Positions 1 through 15,600 of a stretch of 64,000 nt of DNA are shown here, one piece after another. The stretch covers positions 469,997-533,996 of the forward strand of contig VWPU01012707.1 of the NCBI GenBank assembly GCA_013398955.1. The letters are read 5' to 3'. Each line of letters starts with the position of its first letter. The stretch's first letter is position 1. A program made the position numbers and the translations under genes. This DNA comes from Callaeas wilsoni. Lineage: Eukaryota; Chordata; Aves; Passeriformes; Callaeidae. A model generated the notes under the pieces. That model searched no databases. It saw only the letters and a list, made by a program, of their open reading frames with translations, and had not been told where the DNA came from.

Positions 1-68
1 ACTGGTTAACGATTGGATTCAATGATCGCAGAGATATCTTTCAATGTAAATGATTCTATGATTCTCCC
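1..68 (+). mobile_element. CR1 LINE 3' end fragment
   Basis: Shows the CR1 tail pattern 'ggattcaatgat' followed by 'aatgattctatgattct'. Only the last bases of the element fall in the window. Confidence 0.75.
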
Positions 69-606
69 TTTGATTTTTCTTCCCAGGTCTTCCAATTCCC
101 TAGCTTTTCTTCCCTCTTGTCATGGTAGGAGAAACATGGTCTTGTCACCATCCATGGAGCAGAAAAGACTTTAAGAATTTTTGCACCCCTCATTAACCAC
201 AAGCTAGCACTAACAGAGTGCACTGGCAATCCACATTAAGACTCAATACAGCCCTGGCCATGCAGGTAGACTTCAACCCCTTGAAGGTTTTACAAACCAC
301 AGTTAGATTCACCTGAGAGAGGACTGTGGACCAATCCTATCAGTAAAACAGGAAGCTGCATATACCAGTACCTTACAGTATGAATGTTTGCCTAGAATAT
401 TTTTTCAGAACTTTACCTGAGCATATTAATATATTCTCTGTATAGAGACTGTACTATTGTTTTCCTGCAGAGTGACTCCTCAGAAGAGAAAGCAAATAAT
501 AAATTAAAACATATTTTGATTTAACTTCTCCCCTATTTTTTGCTCCTAATTTACTAACAGGTATTGTAAACCACAAAAGATCTATTTAAAATAAATCATA
601 AGTTAC
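69..606 (-). other. ATP6AP1-like intron 8, unfeatured
   Basis: AT-rich. No exon encoding the expected next Ac45 segment was found here, so it should lie left of the window. Confidence 0.6.
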
Positions 607-660
607 CTTATCTCTAGGCTGCTGATTCCATTCACTGGTTGTGTGTATTTTAATGACAGT
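607..660 (-). CDS. ATP6AP1-like: ATP6AP1-like exon 8, last exon in window
   Basis: The acceptor is ATTTTTAG|A and the donor ATAAG|GTAACT. It encodes [17 protein letters not shown], aligning with LSLTYERLFGTTVTF of Ac45, and ends in phase 2. No later exon could be recognised between 606 and 1. Confidence 0.8.
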
Positions 661-3600
661 CTAAAAATAAGAAACAGATTTGTAATGTTAGAGCAGTCAG
701 CTTTAATTAGATCATTGTGACATTTCAATTTGAGGGAATATTCTAAATCAGTAGGCAATTACAAAAGTCATATAGCAAAGGTTCAGTACATAGAAAAATA
801 CGACTGTTTCTAGGGTTTTATTTACCCAAGAGCAGGTGCTTCAAAGTAAAGGAGAACAGAGATCATGTTTCATTAATGTACTTCTGGCTGAGTTACTACC
901 TTGTAACTGGCAATACTCTCCTTCACAGGAATGAAATTATGATCTCATTAATGCCAGTGGAGATTTTTGTGATTGTGAGATCGGGCAGAGGGAAACCTGT
1001 TTGGACCAAATACAAACAAACAAGGAAGTAGGGAACATAATAAGAAAAAATAGTGAAAGTAAGAGGCCTCATCTGAACAGTTTTTGTGGTCTTAACTTTT
1101 TCTTCCAAGAATACATGGTTTTTTTTAATTGTTAGATGCTTTAGAAAAAGAAAGTTAAAATAGCACTAATTTTACATTGTAATCTTTCTGATAGTTTTCA
1201 GAATTACATGTATTATCATATGAAATTTCTTATGCTACTCACGTTGTGTTGCTGTCTGAGCACTCAGAGGCAGAAATATCCACATTCTGTGTTAAAAACG
1301 TTGCATTTGTCAAATCTATTAAAACCGAACTGTTGGCTTTGAGGCTGAAATTACTAGCATAAAAAAGGATGCATGTATAATTTCCAGTGGTCACATTTAG
1401 AGGAGAGTATGATGAACTGTCCTCTTCCTCAGCAGCCATTAATTGTCGTCTTAACTCTGCCACCACATCAGTTCTTCTAGAAATCTGGAATAACAATACA
1501 TTAACAATTCATCCCTTTGTAAGAGTAATTTCAGTTGAAAACAGACCTTCACCATTCTGTACCATGAGCACCTGTTCTTCTTAAATCCTCAATTAACCTC
1601 AATATTTGTTACTGTCTCTCTATTTAACTGGCGGTGTGGAGGCTAATGAGGCAATGCTAACCTAGTTCCCACGGCCAGGTGTACCCATGTGAAAATAAGC
1701 ACCACTGATACTAGGCAAATGAATGTAAAACAATGTTGGTAGTGTTGCAGTAAGATAGTAGCCTTCATTTGTGCTAACAGGTAGAAGAAATAAGTTTTTT
1801 CCCCAGAAGAATATACTGAAAGAAATTAGCTTTTTTTTCTGCAATAAAATCTTGAGAAAATTTCAACTTGCTAGTTCAGTGACACTCTCCCCTTAAGTAA
1901 CAATAACGGTTTTTGCAGTCTTCATTTTAACAAGTATGAGAGCAGTCTACTTAGCTACAGCAAGCTTATTTTTAGGCTCTTCTGATGGCTTCTGGAAAAA
2001 GAAGACCTTTGCTCATTTGGCTGGTGTGGTGCACTCCTGCAAGAGACATATCTGCTTTTAGGATATTTCCAGGAATTTAGTAGTAACGCTTTTAAAAAAT
2101 GTGCCCAGGGCATCCTCAGTAAAACAGGGCCACTGATCTCAACAGTTAAAGCAACCTTACCTTATCACACAACAACTTTACCCTGTTCTTATCTTACTCC
2201 TCACTTATTACTCTATTCATATCTGGGATATTCCACTTATTTTTGAGTCCCATGTCAGCTTTACAACTCTGTATGCTACCAGCGGCCTCTACGCTTGTAT
2301 AACTTCAGGGTAAAAGAAATGAAAGGCATCACAAGGGTTACCAGAACTGTAATTATGTGGAGCTATTGCCTAGAACTACTTTTCATGGGTTTAAAGACAG
2401 TCAAGGACCATTTTCCAGTCTGAAACAGACACTATAATACTGCTTTATAACCTGCCTGTGGAGAGGAGCTCCAGAAGATTTTGTCACCTTGACGGCTGCT
2501 CTGTAAGTGCTATTGGCCATCTGTTATTTACAGCTTGTCTTTGCAGGTACCTCATTCTATCAATTAAGCAGAATGGGCTGCATTAAAACCCTCTGACTAA
2601 ATGCTCCAGCGAGGAATGCAACCTTCCCCTCCCCTACATGCATACTTTATGAATTTCTTTTTAATTCAGAGTAGTGCCTTTTCAAATACATCAGAATAAG
2701 CATTCTTTTAAATGAATACCATTTTCTTTAAAAGAAGAGGGTACAACAAAAGAAAATATTCAACTTTTGATATAAAACTTTAAATCTTTCCTTAGGCTTT
2801 CCTGAAATGTAATCATTTTATTTCAAACTGAGAGGAAAAGCTGAAGCCTAAATTATATCCTGTCTAACTATTGACTTCACTATGTGGGCTCCATGTATCA
2901 TCTAAAGAGGGCTTTAAAAACCACCTGCTAACAGCTGAAAACAATGCTACATTGGATACTGTGATTCGGATGACTTGGGGGATTAGGTTGAAGTACCTTA
3001 AAATAAAAAGAAGGCTATTAAAATATAATCATAAGACTACAGCTTTATTTCTATTGCTCTCTGAGCAGTACTTTGCCATGAGGCTCTTGCATACAGATTC
3101 CCTTGTCTCTCTCAGAAAGCATATGAACCAAAAGAGTGTAAACCTGGAAAGAAGGGCTTTCAGAGACGAAGAAATCCACTAGTTTGATAGGAATAGGCAG
3201 ATCCATCAGGTCAATGCACGGCTCTGAGGTTGGTGTCAGTGGAAAAATTTTGCGTTTGTTGTCCGTGGGACAATCTCCTCAACATGTGGTCCACTGACAC
3301 CTGACGGGATGCACCTGTCTCAGAGGGGAAGAAGAGCTCTAGCCCAGGAGTCAGTGGGGCTTGATGACAAAGCTTTAAATGAGCTTGGAAGGGGGAAAGG
3401 AACAAACCCAAACTGTCCAGTGATGAGCAATGAGATGGTGTGCCAAAACTTGGGGAAATGAGCATTAATGGAATCCCTCAATCTGCTTCCAACTCAGCAT
3501 ATTCAGTGATTCTGTGAATTAAGCACTCTTAAAATCAGAAAGATACTTTAAAAAATTAAATCTTCAGGCTGGAAGGAGGATCTCTGAAACAGCCCAGCCT

Positions 3601-6600
3601 GGGATCCACTGGAGACCTGAAGACAGCAGTTGCTCCTTCCAGGTGACTGCAGTGGGAAGCTGAGGGCTTCCCCACTATCTCCCTGTTTCTCTTTTTAAGG
3701 AACATCTTCTTTTTCTTTTGTTGCTGCACAAACACGAATCAAAATCATTCTCCGATGTCAAATCTTTCATGCTAAACTATAAATTACAAGACACTTCCTT
3801 GACAAATGGATTTTATTTACACTGAATTATTGTAAATCAAATTAGATTATTTAGGAACAATACATCATGGAAGTGTTGCCAATCATTAAACCATATTTAA
3901 TTCTGTCGTTTAGTGTGCCTTTCTCCTTCACCTAATCTGAACTGAGGGATGTGTGAGTCAGTCTTATTCTCTGAATTTATCAATGGCATTTTTAATCTCA
4001 GTCATGCAGTGAACAACAGCAAGACCTGATTAAATAATGTACAGAAAATAAAAAGAAAGGGTGCCATTTACATTTTCCTAGACCACAATGGAATGCTGTA
4101 ATTACTAACTGAACCTGCAATAGAGGTAGCCTGAACAAAATTCTTCCCTTTGATCTGTTTTTTCTCCTAATTCAGAACCATTTCTCTTGGAAAGGAGAAA
4201 GGAAGCAGATCTGGCAACACGTTGATACACCAACATACTAATCTTCTGCAAAGCAAACAGACCTTACATCCAAAATTATTAGTTTTGTTGTTGTTGCCAA
4301 AGTTTTGTCGGCTCTTCCAGCATAGAGTGGCTAGAGACAAAAAATAGATTTGGGGCCATTTTATACATTTGAAATTACAGTTGAAAACAAATATAAATCT
4401 AATAGTTGTAAACACATATGAGAACTATACAAAATACTGTGAAAATGAAACTTTCATTCGCTGAAATGATGAATGGTAATGAACAACAGAAACAGACTAC
4501 ATTTTACACTGGTTACAAAATGGGATTTTTGAGTATCAGTTCAACAGATGATTGCGTCTTCTGTTTCAATATTGTGTTTCTTGACTTCTTATTGCTGTGT
4601 TAAGGTGTGCACATCAAGATTAAGAAAACTGTCCTGGTGGTGCTTGCTGGTCCTTTTCATTTCTAACAGCATAGATTTATGACCACATCCTCTCTGTGGG
4701 ATTGCTGCTCTTATTCAAAAGGTATTTCTGTACTTTCAAGAAGGGAGGTGAGTACGCACAAGGGTCCATTCTCTTTCTCTCTTTAGGCTGTATCTTAGTT
4801 TAGTCTGTACTGCATTGTGCACTACAGTGCGTCCTCTGTATATACCTGACTTAGATGGCAAATGGCAATTTTTCCAACTTTAGTCATAACATGGTTAAGC
4901 CAGTTGTTAGTATTGCAAAACTACATAAGCATCCTAGCTTCTACTAAAAAAAAAAAAAGAAAAAGAAAAAAAAATGAAAAAAAAAGGTGCAGTATCAGAG
5001 CTAGATATTGCTTATTAGCATTGCACAGAATAGCACAAATGAAGAAAAGAACCTGAAAATATTTAGGGAATGCACATCGAGACAAGTTCAAAATACACTG
5101 TAAGAATGAGGACAAAGATTATTTTTGGATCACATATGATGGCCTAAATCATGAAGTGCAGGGTCCAAGGAGGAGAGGGCAGGCACTGCAACTGCTACAA
5201 TAACACCCTAAATACAAATACATTTTATCTGAACTGGATTTTGGGTTTGGTAGATGGAACTGCATCTACATATCATGTACCAACTGTAATTCTTTTCAGA
5301 GGATACCAAAAGAACTGTATGCTTGCATTTTCTCAGTTTGCTTTAACAGGGACCATCAAAATATTTTTTTTGCAAGACATCCTTTAAAAAAATGACACTA
5401 GGAGGCTGCCATGTGCTCGGTGCAGGGGTACTGCAAGAATGGCAGATCATGCTTCTTTCTGGGGTTTGGCTGTGCCGTATCAGAAGCCACTCAGCATTCA
5501 CATCCCAGCCAAGTATCAGCACATTTCAAATGCTTTTTCTGAAATTATCATTTCATATTTCTTCCCACACAAACAGATCAGTTTTCCTCCACGTATTCTA
5601 TTTGATATGGCATCATGGTCTCGCTATGGATAGCATCACCACCATCCCTGCTAATATATCCATTTTCCTGAAGGATAGTGTACCACGAATCTGTGATGCA
5701 AGCAATCTCACTGCTAAAGGTCAACAATTTGAAAGGCAAGCATTAGAATTTGGTATAACTGTAAAAATGTCCTTTGTGGTGTCAAGTTTACAAAAGCACA
5801 CATGCAGCAAACAGAAATCTATTTGATTGGACTTATTTCACTCACCTATCAGTGGAAGATTGTAGCATAACAGTGTTTTAAGCTGTCAAAATCTAGAACA
5901 TTAAGCAGAGCTACCAATTATCTCCATTTTTTAAAGTTTTAACTGCTTACATTTTTATGATTTTTAATGTTTTGAGATTTTGTTTTTTAATTCCCCTCTA
6001 GGCTGACTTGTGGGTGCCTCAGACCTGGAAGCATTTAAGGCCAGGTTGGACCGGGTTTAGAGCAACCTGGTCTACTTGAAGGTGTCTCTGCTCATGGCAT
6101 GGGGATTGGAACTGGATGATCTTTAGGGTCCCTTCCAGCCCTATTTCATGTATTTGTACAGCAACTGTAAGCCTAAACAAGACATCAGAATAAATTTCAA
6201 TAGCATGATTTTTTCCCAGAAGAATCCTTGACCTCTATTTCCCATCTCTCTTATTACTCTGATAAAGCAGGAAAAAAAGAATGCACAGAAATGTGCGTTT
6301 ATTTATTAACAATGATTACTATCATTTTAGTGCCTCACAGGGTATATGACCAACCTCAGTGTCTCACATTAGTATCTGATGGCTTCCCTGTTGAACCATG
6401 CACACTTCTACCAGCAGGCCAAATGGCTTGGCAACTGTGACACTCAGCTTGTACCTGGTGCTCTGCGTCACTCAGGGTTTTTCACAAAAACAAGTCTGGG
6501 ACATGAATGTTAAAGTCAAAATGGACGTCGTACAGTAAGAGAGAATGATCTCACCATAAAACAAAATGTTCTCTTTTATAATTGATAGAACTGCTGTGGC

Positions 6601-9600
6601 TTGTGGAGACTACCCAAGTCATGAGCAAGCACTTGAAGATCTTCTGTTAGAAGAGACAATAAAACCGCAGTGTTCACTGTGCTGCTCAGTTCAGTGGCCT
6701 TCATAAACACCACCTGCAGTATCAGCTCACGTACTCATTGCTAGATGTGCTTCTTCACAGGCCTGTCCTTCAGCAGCACCGGGCTGGATAAAAGATCTCT
6801 TGACTGTCATTTACAGAGAATGGAACTACTCTGTGCCACCGACACTGTGCAGAGACAAGGGAGTAGCAGGAACCATTCAAGGAACAGAACCCAGAGCAGA
6901 GCAAGGTGTTGTGATGCAGCACTTGTGAAAGCCATTCCACCTGAAAGGCTTTAAAATAAGACAATGTATGGCACATACGAGCACATTTGTAAATGTACTC
7001 CCCATTTTCTGAAGAAATGTATATTTCCCCTTATTTTCTTGCTACATCTTTCAATGGCTTTTTACACCAAACTTTTCATCTAATTTAAGAAATAGCAGGA
7101 ATTTATCTATAAAAATATCCTGATTTTAGAAAGTAAAACAGAATATGTATAAGCTGGAATAGAAGCTGGAGGGAGCTACTACACTTAATTCGCCACCTTA
7201 AATTTCAGTTAGGACAAATAACCCAAACAGAATTATTTCAATGAAAATAATGTATTGGTCATCTTCAGAAGTGTTAAAACTTACTTACATCTTGTTAGTA
7301 AATCAGATTTTGCAAGCAATATACAAAAGAGAGAAAAAAATATATTAAGAAGTTGCCTAGTAAAACAGAATTACTCCTGAAAGGAATCTACCAGATATTC
7401 AAGGAATATTTGCTGATGCCAATGTCCCCAGGCTGAGTATTAGATTTTAGGCCCTGTTTCAGGCAATTCTGCCATAGAGATAAAAGAAGCTACAGATTTT
7501 GCATAATTTTTAGACTGCTAGGGGAATACCCACTTCCAACTGGTTGTTTTCTCCACTTTCTTATGTCCATATGTAGAATTCAAGTTGCTATGGGAGATGT
7601 GAAAAAGGATGGAGGAGTGTCTGCTGCAATAAAATGGAACAGATATGCAGTGAGAGTCGGACCGAGGTTACACAGGGGTCTGGTGGGTTACTTAACTGAA
7701 AAATGCAGACAGGAGCCAAAGTGTATTATTCATAGTGCTGGGAGAGTTGCCAGCACTGTCCCAGATGTAGGCTAGTCACAGGGAAATTAAAAATCTGAAG
7801 ACCCTTAAAATTCTCCCTTTCTCTACTTGATATTTTGATCCTGCAGGACTCTGGAGGACTAATCTGCAAAACTGGCCAATAAATCTAGCAAATTGGATCT
7901 TATGACAAGGAAGTTAAAACAAGCATTTTTTTTCACAGAAAATCTATAAAAACGTTTTTAACTTCTACTCTGCTTTCTTGCACTTAATATCCATATAATT
8001 TTTGACAGTAGCATATGTAAGCTAGAAGGTGTATATATAAAAATGAAATCCACATCAGAAAGTCTAGACAAAGCTAATTTTAGAAATAATATCCATGCTT
8101 TTTTTAAGATTTCCATGCTTTTGTTTCTCTTGATAAACCTTTCTTCCTCTTCCAAGATTTTCTCAAAATAGATGTTTCCACTAAAACCTAGTTAAGTCTT
8201 CCAGTTAACACACTTAATGTCATCAACCTCGGTTTGATAATTTCCTTTATCTCCTACCTGTCTCTAGCCCATCAACTAAAACAAAATGAGACCAAAGCAT
8301 GCAATCTTTCCCAGCAGTTAGGTGGAACTACCGCCTCTGTGTCTGCTGGTTATGGATCCTTGTCACGATGCTTTGATATGAAACTTTGGAAAATGGAAAT
8401 TTATAAGGTGAGGCTTATTAGAAAACAAACACCAACTTCCTTCCATCATTCTTGCGGGACTGCTTTAGCAGCTTGACGCCTATTGCTGTTCCTGCACCAT
8501 ATTCAAGCTTCAATGTCAGGTAATGGCAAGCCTGGCTGGGGATTTGGTTCAACCACAGTCAGTTACTCCTGCTGGAAGTTCAGATTCTGAGAACTGGGGA
8601 TCAGGAGCAAGAAATATTTTTAGGGTCATAAGGAAATTGTACTGGGGAGAAGGAAGGAGATTTTAACAGTGAGAAGGCACAGCAGAATCCAACATTCACC
8701 TCCCAATAGTTCTGCTCAACATAAGGCAAGAAACCCTCCCTGATCTGTTGCAGAATTTTGCAAGTGATTTGGCTGAAAGCCCCAGAAGAAGAGATATCTA
8801 GCTGTTAAAATAACTGAGGTTTAACTTTCATAGTGCAGTGCACTAAAAAGTAGAATGTACTTCTTCTGATTCATTAAATATCAATCTAGGAAACCACTCA
8901 ATTACTTTGTCTAAATCAGAAATCAAATCACAGAATAATAGTTGCAGTGTTTCAATAAAATTGTAAACATCGAGGTTTTCATAAAACAGAAAAGACAGAA
9001 CAAGAACAAAATATGCTGTGTAATATCAAATTTGATGTCAGGCATCACTTTATGTACAGCTTTCAAAGTAATGCTTCCATCAACAAATTAAATAATACGT
9101 CTGTGGCATTTTGTCAGGAAAGGGATTAGTTTCTTGCCTTTTTTCTGGTCTACCAGTGACACTAAGGACATATGTAATGCAGCAACTCAATAACAAAGAT
9201 TCCTGTGTGAGGCTGGAGTGAGTTGGCAGGCCTGTATGGGGCAGAACAGTGCTACAATACTAGGTGGGATCCCAGAAGAAATGATAGCTCATCAACCTCA
9301 TGTAGGGCAATTTTGCCTCTTCTCTTCCAGCATCCCCAGCTAACAGGGGTGCACTGGCAAGTCCCAGAGCTCTCCCACCATTGCCTCTAGCTCTGCTGCA
9401 CTTTTAATGCCGCTAGCACAGGTGACTGTACAGGGGTCTGACCATACAAAACGTATTCCTCAAAGGATATTAACACCAAAGCTTTCTTTAATCAGTCAAT
9501 TTTCTAATTAGACAGCTTTTTAAAAAGAAAGATATCATTTATTACTTGACTGAAATCCATTTGGATTTAAAGTTGTCAGCTAGCAGGAATGGGTAATACA

Positions 9601-12600
9601 GTCCTCAGAAAGAAATAAGCTCTGTGTTTCAATACCAAAACACTGCATTAACAGTCTGTTAACTGGCTACTTCTTAGCTTTGTATGCTTAGCGTGCTAAT
9701 GTACAAACTTTGAAAAGAGACTTGCATGCAATTCCAGGTTCACAGATTTTTATGAAAAAACTTTAGGATTTAATAACAGTAATTTTGAGAGAGAACATTT
9801 CAATATCCATCCCTAAAGGAAAGATATATTCCTCTGCTAAAATCATAAATATGTTTGAAAATTCCATTAATAAATTATCATACTTTAGCCTAACTTTAGA
9901 GGCATGTATGCTGCACTTAGGAGTTTAAATGGCTGCATAGTTTGACAGCTGGACTCAGTGATCTTAGATATATTTTCCAACCTTAATGATTCTGTGGTTT
10001 ATACACAATGACCGTGTATGAATAATGATGGCCCCTCCTTTTCAAATGGCAGGAAATCATTAGCTGATGGCTTTGAACAGTCTAATACTTCAGGGAATCA
10101 CATCCAGGGTAAGAGTTAAAAAGTAGAGAAAAACACAGCCTCTACATGCATAAATATAGCAGATCTAGAACAGCCCAGTAAAATGCCTTCCTACCATGAA
10201 ACACTGAATTTCCAAAATCAAAACTTTCTGTGGCACTACATAAAGAAAATTTCTTTTTAAAACAAAGTTTTATAAAGTGAAAAGAAAGACAGAATATGAA
10301 ATTTCATTTGAAACTAAAATGAAATCATCCAGGTTTCTTCTAACTAGTACTAACTGTATTACAGACTGGATGCACTAAAACTTAGGGCTTTGTTATTCTG
10401 CCATCAGATCTCATACTTCCCAGGATATGTGATCTATATTTTACTGATTAAGAGCAAATTTTTATGTCATGTGTTGGTAAAGTGTGTCTTTGTTCCTTTA
10501 ACAGCTTTGTGCCTTTCTCTAGCACAGACAACAGAGGCTGCAGTACAAGACAAATGATACAGGATACAAATGGTTTTTCCAGTGCAGGGGTCATCCCTGT
10601 GATTGCACCAGCTTGTCCTTTTACAAGCTTTAGTTTAATTTCCTATGGAGGGAAGGAAGACAAGAAGCACTGCAGGTAGATATTTAGGGTAAGGCTTGCT
10701 CTGACCATGTGCAGAGGCTACCCAACCACACAGCCACACATCTCTCAGCTCCTGGCTTCTCTGCCCCAGTTATCTCATGGGGGGATACACATACATGGTC
10801 ATCCTCTGGGTAGATGTAATCGTTTCCCATTTCTAACCCTTTGCTTCCCTAAAATGGGACTTGTATCTCCCTGTGAGAAAGATCATGGTGATGGGCTTTG
10901 GTGTCTGGAGAAGGCCCTGAAGACCCAAGTCTCTGTGCTCACCAGCAGCAATGAACAGGGAAAGGATTCAGAGCTCCCAGAGGCAATTTGCAGATACTTA
11001 ATCACAAGGATCTTGAGAATCCAGCCCGTTTCACTGTACTGAAAGTAGAGAAGACTGCACTAAGCTGCCACCTACCCGGTTTTCAGCTGACACAGTCACT
11101 TCTCCTTATGGATTTCCTGGTTGCCAGCAGAACAATGATTTATGTGCAGCAGCCTTTTTTTTAATGACGTGGCAATTATTTTCATTTTCAGCGGTGGCAG
11201 TTCTACAACAACCTTACAGTCGAGCATGAGGAGGAAAGTCCATGAGCTTCTTATAGTGGAGCTTTGCTTATTCTGTTGGCTGCCTCTTCTGGCTCTTGGC
11301 CTTTAGTTAAATAAGTTACATATTACTTTTCACACTCCTGTCCCAGAGTAATGCTATGTCAATATCCCAAGCTTCCACTGCCAAGATATGAGACCAGCTA
11401 AACTGTGTGAGGGCAAAGGTCCACCTAACTCACAGCCAGAGTTCCTGATAGTAACTGGCAGCTGAAATAACGAAAGGGTAAATACAAGCAGTACTTGTCC
11501 TAGGACGCCCTCTGATTTCTGTAACCTTTGGGATAAAAACCTTCAGGGCTGAAGGTTGCATTCAAATCAACACATGTAATAGGACCTTCTTTCCATCCAT
11601 CTTTCCTATCTTTCTTCCATTAGTTTATATAATCACTGAAATCTGTGTGCTTTTGCCATCCAGAAATAGTTCATTTTTTTTTATTTAAAGGATTTTGCTG
11701 CCCCTGAATTCCCATGTTATGGTCTGAGTGGTGATTGTCATGAATATTTTCCAGAGACAATGAGTAATATTTCCTGTTCAGCCTGTCCATGTAATTGGCA
11801 GTTTTATTTATTATTTCCCTCTTGAATTTCCCTCGCTTTTCCTAGCTGAAATATTTTAATCTTGTAGTTTTACTGTATCCTTTGGAGATGGGGTGGCCAG
11901 AACCACATGCACTATTCCACTGGCAGACCTGTACTCAGGAAGGGCTTAGTGAACTGATGCTGCTTTGCCCTCCTCCTTTCCAAATGGTGGCTAACACTGC
12001 GTTTGCTATTCATGCTACTGCTGACTGCTGGGATGTTCCAAGAGATCTACCCACGTTTGTACTGCAATTCCTCTTCTGAGAAATAGCAGCCACTCAATAC
12101 AGTGTAATATGCATATTTAAGGTTATCCCTACATGTTACTTTTCTTCAGACTGGATTCTATCTTTTTATCACCCAGTAATGCAGTGCTGTGAGTGGTTTC
12201 TCCAACTTGTCAGTATATCAGCAAACTTTGGCACCTTTCTATTTCAGCCCCCTTTCCATACTAATGACTCTGCTGAACAGCACAAGCACCAACATCAATC
12301 CCCACAGAGTTCCACTGGCAAATACTCCCCACTGTGAACACAAATCCTTTATTTTTATCCTTTGTTTCCTACCTTTAGAGATTTTACTTCTGCTACCAAA
12401 TAATTCTACTTTTTTACCCTTTTTACTTTAGCAACACAGTCACTTTTACTTGCACACCCTGTGCCTCTTAGAGAATACTGAAACCACACTGTATTTTCTT
12501 CATAGATCCACACATTTATGACTACAGTTTCAACCGTTTTTGTCAGTATGGAAGGTAGGTCTCCTGGAAATATTTCTCCAGACATATGGAGTCTATTTTC

Positions 12601-15600
12601 AAGCCCCATGTCACACTTGAAACATCTTGCTCCTCTGCGATTAAGGCTAAACTATTTCATAATTTTCATATGTATTATAAAAATTGTAATTCAAAAATTC
12701 TACATTACAAATCATGATGACTATTTGGCAGTTTCTTATTTTAGTTTAAACTTAGGTGAATAATTTATGACCTTGATGATATGACACTATTGATTTTATT
12801 GATTTACTCTGAAATCTCTTCTATTGGTAACTAAGTAGCACCAAAATGTTTTGAGGCTCAAGGACTATTGAAAAAGTGTTTGAAGGGAGAACTTCTTTAT
12901 GTTCTACCACAACAATGATCAACACACAGGCCATTTGGCTTTGCATTGTCACTCATTTTTCTGCATTCCTCTTTTTTATTAGATCCAGTGCCCTCTGAAG
13001 GAGTTCCTGTCTAATGTGTTTTTATGAATAGTTTCTTGGTCTTGTGCACACTATTCCTCGGAATCTCTTTAGGTCTGCCACATGATATTGCACTAAATTT
13101 GCAAAAAATTCATATTCCTTTTAATTTTCTGTATCATACAGGACTATGCTTTTTGAAGCGTGACTGTTACTTTTAACAGTCTCACCTCTTTCACTCTGTT
13201 AATTATGACACAGTTTGGGATGTTTCCATGTGGGGAGGAGGGTGAGGGGAAAAATGCTTTTTTGACATATAGTTTGACCTTTTAATATGTTGTGTTGAAG
13301 CAGTTTGTATTCCAGATATAAAATGTCAGTCAACATAATTAGTGGAGATTATTGGGCAATTTATCAAATCACAGAAACATGGATTATTTTAATCCTTATT
13401 TTAAAGGCTTATCCCTTGGATGCTGCGTTCAGCCTCAGTGTTCAAAGACTATTCTTAGAATAGCTCTCCAGAATTCTCAGAATATTTATCTTTGTCTCCT
13501 GGAATCTAAAGTTCTTTTCAGACACAACATCAGTCCTATAATGTCTATTCTGTTACTCCAACGCGTTTTTTACCTAGGCATTTTCCTCCTAGAAAGTGCT
13601 TAGTATGCCTACCAACATGTTATATAAATATGCTTGTTTACAGCTACACATTCCATTTATTCTATCCTATTTTACCCTTATACTTAAATTTCCTTCTGCA
13701 TTATTATGTTCATGAATTCTGCTTATATATGAATATCTTTTAGAATACTTACTGCAATTTTTATCCCTGCATTTTACCAATTTCTGGTAAATTTTAGTCC
13801 TAAACCACAATTCATCCTCACCTGTGTCCTTCTCTACCATCCCTCTTCCACCTCAGTTTTCTTGGTCCTTAGTTTTAAATGCAAAATAAATACAACTTTC
13901 TAATTTGATCTATATGGAAAATCTGTACAGGTTTCATCTATGCCTTAAAAACTTAGCATCTGAAAATAACAAAACTTCTTATCAGATAAAAATAATAGCT
14001 TAGTTCCATGCTGCCCTTCATTAAGCAGTGAAGCACATAAGCATACATATATATATAAAAATACAGTATTAAATTTAAGCTAAAGTTGTAAAAATGTTTA
14101 GAGTAAGTGAATCTTAACTTGCTCTGCTGCAAAATTTAGAGTTAAAAGTAATACTCTAGTTATTTCTCTGAATTCCCCACTAACACATGGAATGAATCAT
14201 ACAGAATTGCTAACATGAATCTCTCACATTTTCATCACTCAATTTTGAAACTAATTTGGCTAAATGTTTGTTCATCTAGAGTGACAACTAACTGGCTTTG
14301 ACCTGCCTCAAGCAGTTCTTTTTTAGGTATTTAAAAATACTCTACCTGTGTCATAAAAAATTTCTCAAAACTGAGTTAGCTTGGAAATAATCAAGTGTAC
14401 ATTCTTCATCTACCAGTTAAAGTTTATGTTTTATTATAATGGCATTCATTAAGTGGGGAGAGGAGAGGACCAAAGGATGAGAATTCCTTTTGTTTCTTCT
14501 TTTAGGCTGGAAATACTGGTGCTTTATTACACTGTGTCAAACTACAGTTGCTCCTTCAAATGTAAAAATACAAGACTAAATGAGTAAGGCAATTCCTATA
14601 TTTGAGGATGTGTGAGGATACTTAATCTACACCCCAACTCCTGAAATGGCATGATAAGCATTTTTCTAATGTTTTATTCATGGTAAAGCTCACATTATGT
14701 AATGTTTGAGTATATTAAATGGTCAAAAGCATTCCATTAGCCAGAAGCTGTGAAGTCAGTGGGGTGGCTGTTGCAGCTTTCGGTCTCCTCAGAGTGGTAA
14801 ACTGAATAGTCAACAAAACAGAGGGGAGCTGGATGTAAGTGGAAGATGCAACAGAGCAAAATATGATGTATTTTAAAAATGTGTTAGAGAGAAGGCAGAA
14901 ACAAAGAAAACATAACCACAAGCACTTGTCAAAGAAGATAAAAACTTTTCATACTCCTTTCAGCTGGGGTTAACAACAACAGGACCTGAAGATACCTCCA
15001 AGAGACACTTTTAAAGTGTCAAAAGTAACCACTTGTGTGACAGATTCCAATGTTACTTCTGGCTGTAAAAAGTTCCTATAACTCACACTGCTTGGCTCTG
15101 AGTGGTATCAAAGACTCAACACACAGAAACACCAACTAGAGCAGATCGCTTGTAGAATGAAGGAGTCCAAAGCTGATGGTAACTGAAGCTCTCTGAAAAT
15201 ATGGAGGTAGTACAGAAAATTTAAACGGCATTTCATAATGCATCTGTAAAAAGTGGAGTCAACAAAATGAGTATCAGCTGGGATGAGGCCATAAATCTCC
15301 TTTCAGCAATATGTGTTCCCTCAGCATTCAATCTCACTGAGAAAAGATAACAACTATAAAACTGTCTTGCAGGTTCAGAAGAAAACTAGTAAAAATGTTA
15401 CAGGGACACCTATGAGGATCGGAAGGATGGGGAACTTGATGAGATTTATGATTTGAAGTGTATCTGTCTTTAAAGCATTGCAGCCTTTTTAACTTCTCCA
15501 ATTACAACAGCAAGGTAAAATTATGTATTACAACCATAAACCAGAAAACTAACCAAAAGAAAGCAAAATAGAGGAGTGACCTTGATCAAACTCCTCAAGA

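Noticed and set aside
5392..5826. 144-codon plus-strand open frame
   Set aside because: No recognised domain, no splice-consistent neighbours on the plus strand, ordinary intron composition; taken as chance.
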